Made by a program: the position numbers and the translations under genes
Notes under the pieces: model-generated
The model's database searches: none
The model's input: only the letters and a program-made list of their open reading frames with translations
Told to the model about the DNA's origin: nothing
Part shown: positions 47,291-56,716 of the stretch, piece after piece
Layout of the letters: every line of letters starts with the position of its first letter
Numbering within the stretch: the stretch's first letter is position 1
DNA from: Lysobacteraceae bacterium
Lineage (GTDB): Bacteria > Pseudomonadota > Gammaproteobacteria > Xanthomonadales > Xanthomonadaceae
Direction: 5' to 3'
Assembly (NCBI GenBank): GCA_026005075.1
Contig: BPKJ01000001.1
Coordinates: 124,001 to 188,000, forward strand
DNA: 64,000 nt

Positions 47291-48429
47291 CCCGGCCCCG
47301 CCTCCGCATCCGCCGCGGCCTCGCCCTCATCGCCCTCCCCTGCAACGGGCCGCGCCGGCGCGGCCACCTCGGCCTCGGGACGGCCGTACAGCTGGCTTGC
47401 GGTGTAGCGCTCGTGCGCGTAGCGCAGCAGGACCATCGCCACCGCAGCCGCGGGCAGCGCGAGCAGGACGCCGAAGAATCCGAACAACTGCCCACCGGCC
47501 ATGATGGCGAAGATCACCGCGACCGGATGCAGGCCGATCCGGTCGCCGACCAGCCATGGGGTGAGGAGGAAGCTCTCGATGAGCTGGCCGATGCCGAACA
47601 CGGCCAGCACCAGCACCACGTGCAGGAGGTCGCCGTGCTGCACGAGGGCGGCCACCACGCCGGCCCCCACGCCGACGATCGCGCCGAGGTAGGGGATGAA
47701 GCTGACCAGCCCGGCCAGCAGCCCGATCAGCAGACCGAGGTCGATCCCGACCAGCATCAGGCCGGCGGCGTAGATGGCGCCGAGCGCCAGCATCACGCTG
47801 AGCTGTCCGCGCAGGAAGGCCCCCAGCACCTCGTCCGATTGGCGGGCAAGCCGACTCACGGTCGGCTCGATGGCGCGCGGCAGGAGTTCGCGCACCCGCT
47901 CGACCAGCAGGTCCCAGTCCCGCAGCAGGTAGAACACCAGCACCGGCAGCAGCAGCAGGTTGGCCACCCAGACCAGCAATGCCATGCCCGAGCGCGACAA
48001 CCCTCCCAACACACTCTGCGCCAGCCCCCCGGCCTGCTGCCAGTGTTGCCTGAGCACTTCCAGCAGCGCCCCCGGATCGAGCCGCTGGAGGCTGAACCCG
48101 GTGTACTGCTCGAGCCGCGGCAGGATGGCCTCCTGCAGGTAGCCGATCCAGCGCGGCAGCTGCTCGACGAGACGTCCCATCTGCCGCTCCAGCATCGGGG
48201 CGAGGATCAGCAGCACGAGCAGCCAGAACAGGATGAACAGCACGAACACCATGCTCACCGCCAGCGAGCGCGACAGGCCGAGCCGCTCCAGCCGATCGAC
48301 CAGCGGATCGCACAGGTAGGCGAACAGCGCGGCGATCGCGAACGGCGTGAGCACGGGCGCGAGCAGGTAGATCACCCCGCCCAGCAGGACCGAAAGCACC
48401 AGCAGTTGCCACTTGGCCGCATCGCTCAT
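47287..48429 (-). CDS. perM: AI-2E/PerM family permease
   Basis: 380 residues with about eight membrane segments. MSDAAKWQLLVLSVLLGGVIYLLAPVLTPFAIAALFAYL starts the family, and the C-terminal block VGIDLGLLIGLLAGLVSFIPYLGAIVGVG is its signature. Family members are proposed exporters or sodium/proton antiporters; the autoinducer-2 role holds only for some. Adjacent placement upstream of hda is common in gammaproteobacteria. The start overlaps the upstream stop by four bases (ATGA). The cytoplasmic C-terminus is Ala/Glu-rich. Confidence 0.9.
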   Translation of the reverse strand: MSDAAKWQLLVLSVLLGGVIYLLAPVLTPFAIAALFAYLCDPLVDRLERLGLSRSLAVSMVFVLFILFWLLVLLILAPMLERQMGRLVEQLPRWIGYLQEAILPRLEQYTGFSLQRLDPGALLEVLRQHWQQAGGLAQSVLGGLSRSGMALLVWVANLLLLPVLVFYLLRDWDLLVERVRELLPRAIEPTVSRLARQSDEVLGAFLRGQLSVMLALGAIYAAGLMLVGIDLGLLIGLLAGLVSFIPYLGAIVGVGAGVVAALVQHGDLLHVVLVLAVFGIGQLIESFLLTPWLVGDRIGLHPVAVIFAIMAGGQLFGFFGVLLALPAAAVAMVLLRYAHERYTASQLYGRPEAEVAAPARPVAGEGDEGEAAADAEAGPG

Positions 48430-48983
48430 GGCGTCTTCCCTCTTGCATCGCGAGCCCGCAGGCTCCAGCGGACGACGTAATCCACGCCGCTCGCCACCGT
48501 CAGCAGGACGATCACCAGGACGCCCGCCGACCACCAGTGTGACGGCTCGGCGGTCAGTCCGAGATCGAGCATGACCAGTCCGAGGAACAGCATCTGACCG
48601 ACCGTATTGAGCTTGCCGAGCAGGGTGGGCTCGGGCTGCAGCGGGCCGATCCGCGCCGCGTACGCGCCGGCGCCGGCGAGGATGACCGCATCCCGGGCCA
48701 GCACCAGTCCCGGCAGCCAGCCGCTGATCTCACCGATCCACCACAGGGCCAGGAAACAGCCGTTGACCAGCAGCTTGTCGGCCAACGGATCGAGCAGGCC
48801 GCCGAGTCGGCTGGACCAGCCGAAGCGCCGCGCCAGCTGGCCGTCGAGCAGATCGCTCAGCGCCGCCAGCGCGAACCACCCGGCCGCCTCCGCGAAGCGT
48901 CGCTCCAGCAGCAGGAAGACGACCGGAGGGACCAGCAGCAGGCGCAGGAGGGTGAGCAGATTCGGGATCTGCCGCAGCATCAT
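48426..48983 (-). CDS. CDP-alcohol phosphatidyltransferase family protein
   Basis: 185 residues with about five membrane helices. The full CDP-alcohol motif is present: SDLLDGQLARRFG...RLGGLLDPLADK, with D..DG..AR then G...D...D. N-terminal RQIPNLLTLLRLLLVPPV is PgsA-like. It probably transfers phosphatidyl to glycerol-3-phosphate or a similar alcohol, but a second pgsA often exists elsewhere, so I do not fix the substrate. It overlaps DUF2066 upstream and perM downstream by four bases each. Confidence 0.88.
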   Translation of the reverse strand: MMLRQIPNLLTLLRLLLVPPVVFLLLERRFAEAAGWFALAALSDLLDGQLARRFGWSSRLGGLLDPLADKLLVNGCFLALWWIGEISGWLPGLVLARDAVILAGAGAYAARIGPLQPEPTLLGKLNTVGQMLFLGLVMLDLGLTAEPSHWWSAGVLVIVLLTVASGVDYVVRWSLRARDARGKTP

Positions 48984-50020
48984 GGCACGACGCGCAGACG
49001 CCCCTCGAACGGATCCTCACCCTGCACCGCCAGCACGTCGCCCGCCTCGACGACCGCGCGCAACGCCGGAAGGCCGCCACGGAGATCGAGCTCGAGCCGC
49101 AGGCGGTCGCCCTCGGCCTCCTGGACCAGGATCCCGCGGACCACCGAGCTGCGGCCGAGGAAGGCCATCACCCGCACGTAGTCCTCGGCGCTTCCCACGC
49201 CCTCGACCCAGACCGGATAGCGCCCGTCCGGTCCGCTCGCCGCGACGGTCACACGTGCCTGGGCGGCGATCAGGTCGGCCGCGAGATCGGCCCCCTCGGC
49301 GAGCACGGTGGCGGCATCGGGGGCGCTGCGGCTGACCGCGCCGAGCCGCCGCGGGCCGTCCCACAAGGCCCATTCCGCGGTCCACCCGGACGCCGAACGG
49401 TACAAGCGGCCGATCAGTGCCAGCCGGGTCTGGTAGCGCGCGCTGGCCTCGCGCGCCGCGGTGCTGTCGCCCTGCCAGAGCGCGGCCACCGGCACCCGCT
49501 GCTGCTCGATGAGATCCAGCAGGGGGTAGCTCAGGCTCAGGCCGCGCTCGCGCGCCCGGCGGGTCAGGGCGGCGACCGCACTCGACTGGGCATCGCCAAG
49601 CAGTCGCGGGCCACGCCCATCGTCGATGGCCAGCCAGACCACCGGGGTCGGACGCGGGCTGGGCCAGATCGGCAGCCCCTGCTCGGCGAGCAGCGCCTCG
49701 AGGCCGGCCGGGTCGAAGCGCGCCCCCAGCACCGTGCGTAACTGCCCGGGACGGGCCGGATCCGTCTCCTGCCGGTAGCGGTAGCGCCGCAGCAGCTCCG
49801 GCGCCCGCGAAAGGGCGGCGCCCGCGGCCGAACCGGCGTCGGCGCGGCCGGTCAGCCGCACCAGCGCCGCGGCCAGCGCCTTGCCGAGCGATGCCGTGCG
49901 CTCCGCCTCGGACTGGTCGGCCACCACCACCTCGCCCTCGTAGGGGTCGATGTCCTCGGCGCGCGCCAGCACGGCGAGGCTGGCCAGCAGACAGGTCAGC
50001 AACAGCTTCGGGATGGGCAT
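48980..50020 (-). CDS. DUF2066 domain-containing exported protein
   Basis: 346 residues. The signal peptide is [21 protein letters not shown], cleaved before [10 protein letters not shown]. The body matches DUF2066 ([50 protein letters not shown]), a periplasmic family of unknown role that is often found between purM and hda in gammaproteobacteria. It starts the minus-strand operon and is divergent from purM across a 147-base gap. Confidence 0.85.
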   Translation of the reverse strand: MPIPKLLLTCLLASLAVLARAEDIDPYEGEVVVADQSEAERTASLGKALAAALVRLTGRADAGSAAGAALSRAPELLRRYRYRQETDPARPGQLRTVLGARFDPAGLEALLAEQGLPIWPSPRPTPVVWLAIDDGRGPRLLGDAQSSAVAALTRRARERGLSLSYPLLDLIEQQRVPVAALWQGDSTAAREASARYQTRLALIGRLYRSASGWTAEWALWDGPRRLGAVSRSAPDAATVLAEGADLAADLIAAQARVTVAASGPDGRYPVWVEGVGSAEDYVRVMAFLGRSSVVRGILVQEAEGDRLRLELDLRGGLPALRAVVEAGDVLAVQGEDPFEGRLRVVP

Positions 50021-50130
50021 GGGACAGGGTTTCCGGCTCCGCTGCCGCGCATGGTGCCGGATGGGCGCGCCGGCGTCCACGCCACCGCGCCGCCGCCGCG
50101 GCCGCGACCCGTCGGCCGCGGCCGGACTGC

Positions 50131-50136
50131 TAGAAT
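50131..50136 (+). promoter_or_regulatory. Possible -10 element for purM
   Basis: TAGAAT matches five of six consensus positions and lies 31 bases before the GTG start. It overlaps an upstream in-frame ATG (50135), which supports the GTG. Confidence 0.4.
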
Positions 50137-50167
50137 GCGCGCCCCAGCCTCCTGCCGGAACCCGCCC

Positions 50168-51205
50168 GTGAGCACGCCCCGCCCGCCCCTCACCTACCGC
50201 GACGCCGGCGTCGACATCGACGCTGGCAACCGCGTGGTCGAACGGATCAAGCCGCTCGTGCAGCGCACCTTCCGCGCCGGCGTGATGGGCGGTCTGGGCG
50301 GCTTCGGCGGGCTGTTCGACCTCGCCGGGCGCTACCGTGAGCCGGTGCTCGTCTCCGGCACCGACGGGGTCGGTACCAAGCTCAAGCTGGCCCAGCAACT
50401 CGGCCGTCACGACACCATCGGCATCGATCTGGTCGCGATGTGCGTCAACGACGTGCTGGTGCAGGGCGCCGAGCCGCTGTTCTTCCTCGACTACTTCGCC
50501 ACCGGACGGCTCGAGGAGGACACCGCGGTGGCGGTGATCGGCGGCATCGCCCGTGGCTGCGAGGAGGCGGGCTGCGCCCTGATCGGCGGCGAGACGGCGG
50601 AGATGCCGGACATGTATCCGCCGGGCGAGTACGACCTCGCCGGTTTCTGCGTCGCGGCTGCCGAGAAGTCGCGGCTGATCGACGGCAGCTCGATCCGCGC
50701 CGGTGACGTGGTGCTCGGCCTGCCCTCCTCCGGCCCTCACTCCAACGGCTATTCGCTGATCCGCCGCATCCTCGATCGCGCCGGCCGGCCGCTCGACCTC
50801 GACCTCGGCGGGGTGAGCCTCGCCGACGCGCTGATGGCGCCGACCCGGATCTACGTCCGCCCGGTGCTCGCCCTGCTGGCCGAGCACGCCATCCCCGGCA
50901 TGGCCCACGTCACCGGCGGCGGGCTGACCGAGAACATCATCCGCGTGGTGCCCGACGGACTCGGGCTCGACCTCGAGGCCAGCGCCCTGCCTCTGCCTCC
51001 GGTCTTCGACTGGCTGCAGCGCGAGGGCGGCGTGCCGGCGCCCGAGATGTGGCGCACCTTCAACTGCGGCATCGGCTTCACCCTCATCGTGCACCCCGAG
51101 CAGCAAGCGGCGGTGAGCGCCACCTGCGCGGCACTCGGACTTCCGGCGCGGCCGATCGGGGAGGTCGTGACCCGCGCCGGTGATCCGCGTGTCCGCATCG
51201 GCTGA
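50168..51205 (+). CDS. purM: Phosphoribosylformylglycinamidine cyclo-ligase
   Basis: 345 residues, the same as E. coli Pur[22 protein letters not shown] starts the fold, and [58 protein letters not shown] and [11 protein letters not shown] are family motifs. It makes aminoimidazole ribonucleotide in purine synthesis. The start is GTG (VSTPRPPL); the upstream ATG lies in a likely -10. The 3' end overlaps purN, so the two steps are coupled. Confidence 0.97.
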   Translation: MSTPRPPLTYRDAGVDIDAGNRVVERIKPLVQRTFRAGVMGGLGGFGGLFDLAGRYREPVLVSGTDGVGTKLKLAQQLGRHDTIGIDLVAMCVNDVLVQGAEPLFFLDYFATGRLEEDTAVAVIGGIARGCEEAGCALIGGETAEMPDMYPPGEYDLAGFCVAAAEKSRLIDGSSIRAGDVVLGLPSSGPHSNGYSLIRRILDRAGRPLDLDLGGVSLADALMAPTRIYVRPVLALLAEHAIPGMAHVTGGGLTENIIRVVPDGLGLDLEASALPLPPVFDWLQREGGVPAPEMWRTFNCGIGFTLIVHPEQQAAVSATCAALGLPARPIGEVVTRAGDPRVRIG

Positions 51206-51878
51206 TCCCGGCCGCGCGGACTTCCGGGTCGCAGTGCTGGCCTCGGGGCGCGGCAGCAACTTCCTCGCCCTCCATCGCGCCGCGGCCCAGGGCCGGATTC
51301 CGGTCCGCCTCGTAGGGGTGTTCTCCGACCGCCCCGCCGCCCCGGTCCTCGCACACGCCCGCGATCAGGGCATCCCCGCCGTGGCCCTGTCGCCCCGGGA
51401 CTATCCGGACCGGCTCGCGTTCGACCGCGCCCTGCTCGCCCGGGTCGCCGCCGTTCAGCCCGACCTCATCGTCTGTGCCGGCTACATGCGCATCATCGAC
51501 GGCACCGTCCTTGCCCCGCTCGTCGGTCGCATGATCAACATCCACCCCTCGCTGCTGCCCCGGCACCGCGGCCTGCACACCCACCGCCGTGCCCTCGAGG
51601 CGGGCGATCGCGAACACGGGGCCAGCGTGCACGTGGTCACCGCCGAGCTGGACGGCGGCCCGGTGATCGCCCAGGCCGTGGTCCCGGTGCTCCCCGGCGA
51701 CGACGAGCAGCGCCTCGCCGAACGCGTGCTGGCGCGCGAGCACCCGCTGCTGGTCGCCAGCGTCGGGGCCCTCGCCACCGGCGCGGTGCGCTGGAGCGAC
51801 GGCCGCCTGTGGTGCGGGGAGGCTCCGCTCGATGCCCCGCTCCGCCTCGATGCGGACGACCGGCTGGTGCGGCCGTGA
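51180..51878 (+). CDS. purN: Phosphoribosylglycinamide formyltransferase
   Basis: 232 residues. [15 protein letters not shown] binds the substrate phosphate, and [26 protein letters not shown] with Asn, His, and a later Asp in [11 protein letters not shown] gives the catalytic set. It adds the first formyl group of purine synthesis from 10-formyltetrahydrofolate. GTG at 51180 or 51189 could be the start; both lie inside purM, which suggests coupling. Its stop overlaps the GTG of the DUF3108 gene (GTGA). Confidence 0.95.
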   Translation: MIRVSASADPGRADFRVAVLASGRGSNFLALHRAAAQGRIPVRLVGVFSDRPAAPVLAHARDQGIPAVALSPRDYPDRLAFDRALLARVAAVQPDLIVCAGYMRIIDGTVLAPLVGRMINIHPSLLPRHRGLHTHRRALEAGDREHGASVHVVTAELDGGPVIAQAVVPVLPGDDEQRLAERVLAREHPLLVASVGALATGAVRWSDGRLWCGEAPLDAPLRLDADDRLVRP

Positions 51879-52613
51879 CGCGGCTCCGCAGCCTCCTGCT
51901 GGGACTGTGCCTCGCCGCGCCCGCATTGGCGACGCCGCAGCCCTTCCGCGCCGAATACGAGGTCCTGGTCGATGGCCGGCCGGCCGGCGAGGCGGTCATG
52001 GAGCTGCGCCGCAGCGAGGACGGCGTCTGGCAGCTCCGGCTCGACGCCACCGCGACGCGCGGGCTGGCGCGGCTTGCCGGCGTGCAGAGTGCACAGCAGT
52101 GCACGGCTGGACCTGGCCGAGGACGTGCCCCGGCTGCTCGCGGCACAGGCCACCCTCCACTCGCGGGTGCGCGACCGTGCGCTGCGGCTGGAGATCGACT
52201 GGGAGCGGAACGAAGTGCGCTGGAGCGGCGACCTCGACCGCGACGCACCCGCGCGGCAGCCACTCGCCGGCACGCCCGCCACCGGCACCAGCCTCAACCT
52301 CATGCTGGCGCTCGCCGCGCGCCGCCTCGCGCCCGGCGAGGAGGTCCGCTACGCCTTGCTGGAGCGCGGACGGCAGCGTGGCGTCGCCTACCGGGCCGGG
52401 CACAGGGAGGCCGTCGAGGTCCCCGCCGGCCGCTTCGAGGCCGTGCCGATGCAGCGGCAGGACGATGCACGTCGGCGCACGACCACGGCCTGGTTCGACC
52501 CGTACCTGCCACCGGCCCCGGTGCGCATGCTGCAGAGCGAATCGGGCAAGGCGCGTTACGAACTCCGCCTGCTCCGCATCGAGCCGCTTCAGGCGCCCGC
52601 GGACGCGTCCTGA
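51875..52613 (+). pseudogene. DUF3108 family periplasmic protein gene, interrupted by a +1 frameshift
   Basis: The N-terminal part, from GTG 51875, reads [22 protein letters not shown] (signal peptide) and then FRAEYEVLVDGRPAGEAVMEL...TRGLARLAGVQSA. Beyond about 52090 that frame loses similarity, and the family sequence continues in the next frame (LRLEIDWERNEVRWSGDLDR, YRAGHREAVEVPAGRFEAVPMQ, WFDPYLPPAPVRMLQ) to a stop at 52613. The break coincides with two near-identical 10-bp units at 52088-52107. Removing one unit restores a single open frame. DUF3108 proteins are periplasmic, of unknown function, and are often found after purN. Either a real inactivating duplication or an assembly error would give this. 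The end overlaps convergent folK by 25 bases. Confidence 0.85.
52088..52107 (+). repeat. 10-bp tandem near-duplication at the DUF3108 frameshift
   Basis: AGTGCACAGC at 52088-52097 is followed directly by AGTGCACGGC at 52098-52107, with nine of ten bases identical. Ten bases shift the frame by one, which is the shift observed. Confidence 0.75.
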
Positions 52614-53086
52614 GCGAGGCGCTCGAAGCGACCGCGGTCGGGGTGCTCCCGCCACAGCGCGGCCAGCGTGCGGCCGCTGACCGGCTCGATGAAATCCGGC
52701 GCGATCTCCGCCAGCGGTCCGAGCACGAAGGCGTGCCGAAGCTCCGCACGCGGAATCTCCAGATGCCCTTCCCCCCGCATCACCCGTGCGTCATACAGGA
52801 CGATGTCGACATCCAGGGTCCGCGAGGAGAAGCGCGGCCCATCGCGGCGCCGCCCGTGTGCCGCCTCCAGCGCGTGCAGCCAGTCGTTCAGCGCCGCGGG
52901 CTCGAGTTCGGTCTCGATCGCGGCGCCGGCGTTGAGGAAGTCCGGTCCCGAGAAGCCGACCGCCGGGGTGCGGTAGTAGCGTGACACACGCACCGCGCCG
53001 AAACGCTGCCGCAGGGCGGCGACCGCGGCGTCGAGATGACGCCTAGGCTCGATGTTCGAGCCGAGGCTGAGCAGCACCGTGGCCAT
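52589..53086 (-). CDS. folK: 2-amino-4-hydroxy-6-hydroxymethyldihydropteridine pyrophosphokinase
   Basis: 165 residues. MATVLLSLGSNIEPRRHLDAAV, PDFLNAGAAIET, RFSSRTLDVDIVLYDARV and IPRAELRHAFVLGPLAEIAP are the FolK motifs, with the Mg-binding DVDI. It pyrophosphorylates the pterin before dihydropteroate synthase. It starts at the TGATG junction with the mscS-like gene, so it is the last gene of tsaD-folB-mscS-folK. Confidence 0.96.
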   Translation of the reverse strand: MATVLLSLGSNIEPRRHLDAAVAALRQRFGAVRVSRYYRTPAVGFSGPDFLNAGAAIETELEPAALNDWLHALEAAHGRRRDGPRFSSRTLDVDIVLYDARVMRGEGHLEIPRAELRHAFVLGPLAEIAPDFIEPVSGRTLAALWREHPDRGRFERLAQDASAGA

Positions 53087-54327
53087 CACTTCGGCTTGCT
53101 GCACAGCCGCCGCAGGTCGGCCGAACCCGGCTCCTGGAACAGGCGCAGGTCGAACTCCGGCAGGATCGCGAGAAGGTGATCGAAGATGTCCGCCTGGATC
53201 GACTCGTACTCGGCCCAGGCGGTGGTGTCGGTGAAGCCGTAGAGCTCGAGCGGAAGGCCGGTCGGCGTCGGCGCGAGCTGCCGTACCAGGAGGGTCATGT
53301 CCTGGCGAATCCGCGGGTGGTGCTTGAGGTAGGCGAGGCAGTAGGCACGGAAGGTGCCGAGGTTGGTCAGCCGCCTCGTGTTGACCGGCTCGAGGCCGTC
53401 CTCCCGCAGCTGTTCGTTCCAGCGCCGGATTTCCTCGCGCTTGCGCTCGAGGTAGTCGCGGATCAGCGCGAAGCGACCGAGGCGACCCACCTCGTCCTCG
53501 CGCAGGAAGCGCACCGATGGCTGGTCGATGAGCAGCGCACGCTTGATGCGCCGGCCGCCGGACTCGCTCATTCCCCGCCAGTTCTTGAAACTCTCGCCGA
53601 TCAGGCGCCAGGTCGGGATGCTGACGATCGTCTTGTCCCAGTTCTGCACCTTGACGGTATGCAGGGCGATGTCGATCACCTCACCGTCGGCGCCCAGCGA
53701 AGGCATCTCGATCCAGTCACCGAGCCGCAGCAGGTCGTGGGTGGAGAGCTGGACCCCCGCAACCAGCGACAGCAGGGTGTCACGGAACACCAGCAGCAGC
53801 ACCGCGGTCAGCGCGCCCAGGCCGGAGAGCAGCAGCAGCGGCGAGCGCTCGATCAGCACCGCGACCATGACGATGGCCGAGAGCAGGTGGACGACCAGCT
53901 GGGCGACCTGGATGTAGCCCTTGATCGGCCTTGCCTTGGCCCGTTCGGGATGGCGCTTCTCGTACTGCTCGTTGACGGTCCCCAGCACGCCGCTGACGGC
54001 GAGGGCGAGGGTGAGCACCATGTAGGCCAGCGCGACATTGCGGCCGACCCGGACCACCGTGTCCGCCAGCTGCGGCACCGCATCGATGCCGAGGTAGACC
54101 ACCAGCGCCGGCACCACGTGGGCGAGGCGCCGGATCACGCCGTGGTCGAGCAGCGCGTCGTCCCAGGTGAAGGTCGTGGCCCGCACCACCCGGGTCAGCA
54201 CGCGCAGCAGCAGTCTGCGGGTGACGAAGTCGGCCAGCCATGCCGCTGCGGCGATCGCCGTCAGGCCAAGCAGCGTGGGCGCCCAGCCCGCACTGGCGAG
54301 AACCATCGCATCCAGCCACGCCTGCAT
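53086..54327 (-). CDS. MscS-family mechanosensitive channel (YbdG-like)
   Basis: 413 residues with about five membrane helices in the first half. The pore-lining helix and beta domain are seen in VLLLVFRDTLLSLVAGVQLSTHDLLRLGDWIEMPSLGADG, close to YbdG, followed by the YbdG-type C-terminal extension (ESFKNWRGMSESGGRRIKRALLID). These channels protect against osmotic downshift. It lies between folB and folK and is joined to both by one-base TGATG overlaps, an unusual place for an osmotic channel. Confidence 0.9.
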   Translation of the reverse strand: MQAWLDAMVLASAGWAPTLLGLTAIAAAAWLADFVTRRLLLRVLTRVVRATTFTWDDALLDHGVIRRLAHVVPALVVYLGIDAVPQLADTVVRVGRNVALAYMVLTLALAVSGVLGTVNEQYEKRHPERAKARPIKGYIQVAQLVVHLLSAIVMVAVLIERSPLLLLSGLGALTAVLLLVFRDTLLSLVAGVQLSTHDLLRLGDWIEMPSLGADGEVIDIALHTVKVQNWDKTIVSIPTWRLIGESFKNWRGMSESGGRRIKRALLIDQPSVRFLREDEVGRLGRFALIRDYLERKREEIRRWNEQLREDGLEPVNTRRLTNLGTFRAYCLAYLKHHPRIRQDMTLLVRQLAPTPTGLPLELYGFTDTTAWAEYESIQADIFDHLLAILPEFDLRLFQEPGSADLRRLCSKPK

Positions 54328-54686
54328 CAGTCCGCCTCCCTTTGCCGCTCGATGATCACCCCGACCGACTGCGCGCCCCGCACCGCGCCCGGCTTGCTCA
54401 GCTTGAGCCGTACCCAGGCGACACCGAACTCGTCGAGGATCAGGCCCGCACAGCGTTCGGCCAGGGTCTCCACCAGCCCGAAGCTGGATGCCGAGACGTA
54501 GGCGATCAGCCGCTTGCTGACGGCCTTGTAGTCGAGCGTGTCGGCGATGTCGTCGGTCGCCGCGGGGCGGCGGTTGTCGAACGCCATCTCGATGTCGAAC
54601 CGCAACGGCTGGCGGATCCGCCGCTCCCAGTCGTAGATGCCGATCACCGTCTCGATCTCGAGACCCTCGATGAAGACCCTGTCCAT
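54327..54686 (-). CDS. folB: Dihydroneopterin aldolase
   Basis: 119 residues. [55 protein letters not shown] and [23 protein letters not shown] align closely with E. coli FolB, with the catalytic Lys in LSKPGAV and the Glu in LVETLAE. It cleaves dihydroneopterin to the FolK substrate in folate synthesis. It sits 62 bases after tsaD and overlaps the mscS-like gene by one base. Confidence 0.96.
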   Translation of the reverse strand: MDRVFIEGLEIETVIGIYDWERRIRQPLRFDIEMAFDNRRPAATDDIADTLDYKAVSKRLIAYVSASSFGLVETLAERCAGLILDEFGVAWVRLKLSKPGAVRGAQSVGVIIERQREAD

Positions 54687-54748
54687 GTCCGTGTCACCCG
54701 AATGAGCGGGCGATGGTAGCAGGCAGGGCCTGCCCGGGCGGGCCGGGA

Positions 54749-55783
54749 TCAGCCCGCCGCGTGGCAGGGGGGCAGCGGCTCGAGCTCGTCCATGCCCCAG
54801 CGCGCACGGACCCGCACCGCGGCCGGCTCGGCGGCCCCGCCGGCCAGCCTCAGCGCTCCGGCGAGCGCGATCATCGCGCCGTTGTCGGTGCAGAACTCGG
54901 GGCGCGGGAAGCACACCCGGGCAGCGTGGCGGGCCGCCATCTCAGAGAGTCTTGCGCGCAGGGCCCGGTTTGCCCCCACGCCGCCGGCCACGACCAGGCA
55001 ACGCGCACCGGTGTGCAGGAGCGCGCGCTCGCACTTGATGGCCAGGGTCTCGACCACCGCATCCTGGAAGGCGAGCGCGATGTCGCGACAGGTCTGCGCA
55101 CTGCGGTCGCTGTCCTGCCATGCCAGCAGGACCTGGGTCTTGAGCCCCGAGAAGCTGAAATCGAAGCCGGGACGGTCGGTCATCGGGCGCGCGAAACGGA
55201 ACCGGCCGGGCCTACCCTCGGCGGCGAGCCTTGCCAGCTCCGGCCCGCCCGGATAGGGCAGGCCCATGAGCTTGGCGGTCTTGTCGAAGGCCTCGCCAGC
55301 AGCATCGTCGAGGGTCTGCCCAAGCAGACGGTAGCGGCCGATCGCCTCGACCAGCATCAGCTGGGTATGCCCGCCGGAGACCAGCAAGGCCACGAAGGGC
55401 GGCGCCGGGGGATCGGGCTCGAGCAGCGGCGCGAGCAGGTGGCCCTCCATGTGGTGCACGCCCACCGCCGGCACGCCAAGCGCCCAGGCCAGCGCCCGTC
55501 CCGCCGCGGCCCCCACCAGCAGCGCCCCGACCAGCCCGGGCCCCGCGGTGTAGGCCACGCCCCGGATCGCGCGGCGGTCGAGGCCCGCGTCCTCCAGGCA
55601 AGCCTCGACCAGCGGCCAGAGCCTGCGGACATGGTCCCTGCTCGCGAGCTCGGGCACCACCCCGCCGTACTCGGCGTGCAGCGCGACCTGCGAGTGCAGC
55701 CGATGCGCCAGCAAGCCCCGGTCGGTGGCGTACAGGGCCACGCCGGTCTCGTCGCAGGAGGTTTCGATGCCGAGAACGGCCAT
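54749..55783 (-). CDS. tsaD: tRNA N6-threonylcarbamoyladenosine transferase TsaD
   Basis: 344 residues of the ASKHA fold. [19 protein letters not shown], the metal-binding [47 protein letters not shown] and [12 protein letters not shown] are the family motifs. With TsaB, C and E it transfers threonylcarbamoyl to A37 of ANN-decoding tRNAs. It is divergent from rpsU with overlapping -10 elements, the arrangement typical of proteobacteria. Confidence 0.98.
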   Translation of the reverse strand: MAVLGIETSCDETGVALYATDRGLLAHRLHSQVALHAEYGGVVPELASRDHVRRLWPLVEACLEDAGLDRRAIRGVAYTAGPGLVGALLVGAAAGRALAWALGVPAVGVHHMEGHLLAPLLEPDPPAPPFVALLVSGGHTQLMLVEAIGRYRLLGQTLDDAAGEAFDKTAKLMGLPYPGGPELARLAAEGRPGRFRFARPMTDRPGFDFSFSGLKTQVLLAWQDSDRSAQTCRDIALAFQDAVVETLAIKCERALLHTGARCLVVAGGVGANRALRARLSEMAARHAARVCFPRPEFCTDNGAMIALAGALRLAGGAAEPAAVRVRARWGMDELEPLPPCHAAG

Positions 55784-55792
55784 GTCGCTGTC

Positions 55793-55822
55793 TTGCAGGA
55801 AGAAAATCGGACCGCTATCATA
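55793..55822. promoter_or_regulatory. Overlapping divergent promoters of rpsU and tsaD
   Basis: Plus strand: TTGCAG (55793-55798), 17 bases, then TATCAT (55816-55821), directed at rpsU. Minus strand: TATGAT (55822-55817) is directed at tsaD, with no good -35. The two -10 hexamers overlap by five bases, so the two promoters should compete. Confidence 0.55.
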
Positions 55823-55882
55823 CGCGGCTCCCCGGACCCCGGGGACATCGGCGATCCAACCGCGATCAACCCCGGAGACATC

Positions 55883-56098
55883 ATGCCCAGCGTCAAAGTC
55901 CGCGAGAACGAGCCCTTCGAGTTTGCCCTCCGTCGCTTCAAGCGCACCTGCGAGAAGGCCGGCATCCTTGCCGAGACCCGCAAGCGCGAGTTCTACGAGA
56001 AGCCGACCCAGGAGCGCAAGCGCAAGCGCGCCGCGGCCATCAAGCGCCACCTGCGCCGCATCTCGCGCGACGCGACCAAGCGCCAGCGCCTGTACTGA
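55883..56098 (+). CDS. rpsU: Small ribosomal subunit protein bS21
   Basis: 71 residues, lysine/arginine-rich: [20 protein letters not shown], followed by [20 protein letters not shown], as in E. coli S21. It joins the 30S platform and helps initiation on Shine-Dalgarno mRNAs. GGAG precedes the ATG. A strong hairpin terminator follows within 25 bases and would limit read-through into yqeY and dnaG. Confidence 0.99.
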   Translation: MPSVKVRENEPFEFALRRFKRTCEKAGILAETRKREFYEKPTQERKRKRAAAIKRHLRRISRDATKRQRLY

Positions 56099-56118
56099 TC
56101 GCCGACGTCTCCGCGCCG

Positions 56119-56149
56119 AGCCGGCCGCGCCCTGCGCCGCCGGCTTTTT
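56119..56149 (+). terminator. Intercistronic terminator between rpsU and yqeY-dnaG
   Basis: AGCCGGC pairs with GCCGGCT, with a 13-base GC-rich loop, followed by TTTTT. The position matches the known partial terminator of the macromolecular-synthesis operon in E. coli. Confidence 0.85.
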
Positions 56150-56214
56150 GCGTTTGCGCCCCCTCTCGCCGCGCCTCCCGACTGCCCGCCTCCCGACTGC
56201 CATGGAGTTCCCGC

Positions 56215-56667
56215 ATGAGCCTGCGCCAGCGACTTGCCGATGACATGAAAGCCGCGATGAAGGGCGGCGAGCGCGACCGCCTCGCGGTCATCCGCCTGAT
56301 CCTCGCCGCGATCAAGCAGCGCGAGGTCGACGAGCGCATCGACATCACCGACGCGGTGGTGGTCGCGGTGCTGGAGAAGATGCTCAAGCAGCGTCGCGAC
56401 GCCGTGGCGCAGTACGAAGCCGCCGGGCGCGAGGACCTCGCAGCCAGGGAACGCTTCGAGATCGAGGTGATCCAGACCTATCTGCCGGCGCCGATGACGG
56501 CCGAGGAACTGGACGCCGCGGTCGACAAGGCCATCGCCGAGGCCGGGGCACAGGGCCCGGCCGACATGGGCAAGGTCATGGCCCGGCTCAAGCCGGCGCT
56601 GGCTGGGCGCGCGGACATGACCGAGGTCGCGGCCCGGGTGCGCGCACGGCTCGCCGCCGGGGGCTGA
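56215..56667 (+). CDS. yqeY: GatB/YqeY domain-containing protein
   Basis: 150 residues. [65 protein letters not shown] and [22 protein letters not shown] define the YqeY family, which shares a helical domain with the GatB amidotransferase tail. Its role is unclear. It sits between rpsU and dnaG, as in many pseudomonads and xanthomonads. Confidence 0.95.
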   Translation: MSLRQRLADDMKAAMKGGERDRLAVIRLILAAIKQREVDERIDITDAVVVAVLEKMLKQRRDAVAQYEAAGREDLAARERFEIEVIQTYLPAPMTAEELDAAVDKAIAEAGAQGPADMGKVMARLKPALAGRADMTEVAARVRARLAAGG

Positions 56668-56716
56668 GCCCCCTGCCGCCCGCGGCGGGCGCGCCCCGGC
56701 GTGGCATTCTTGATGC

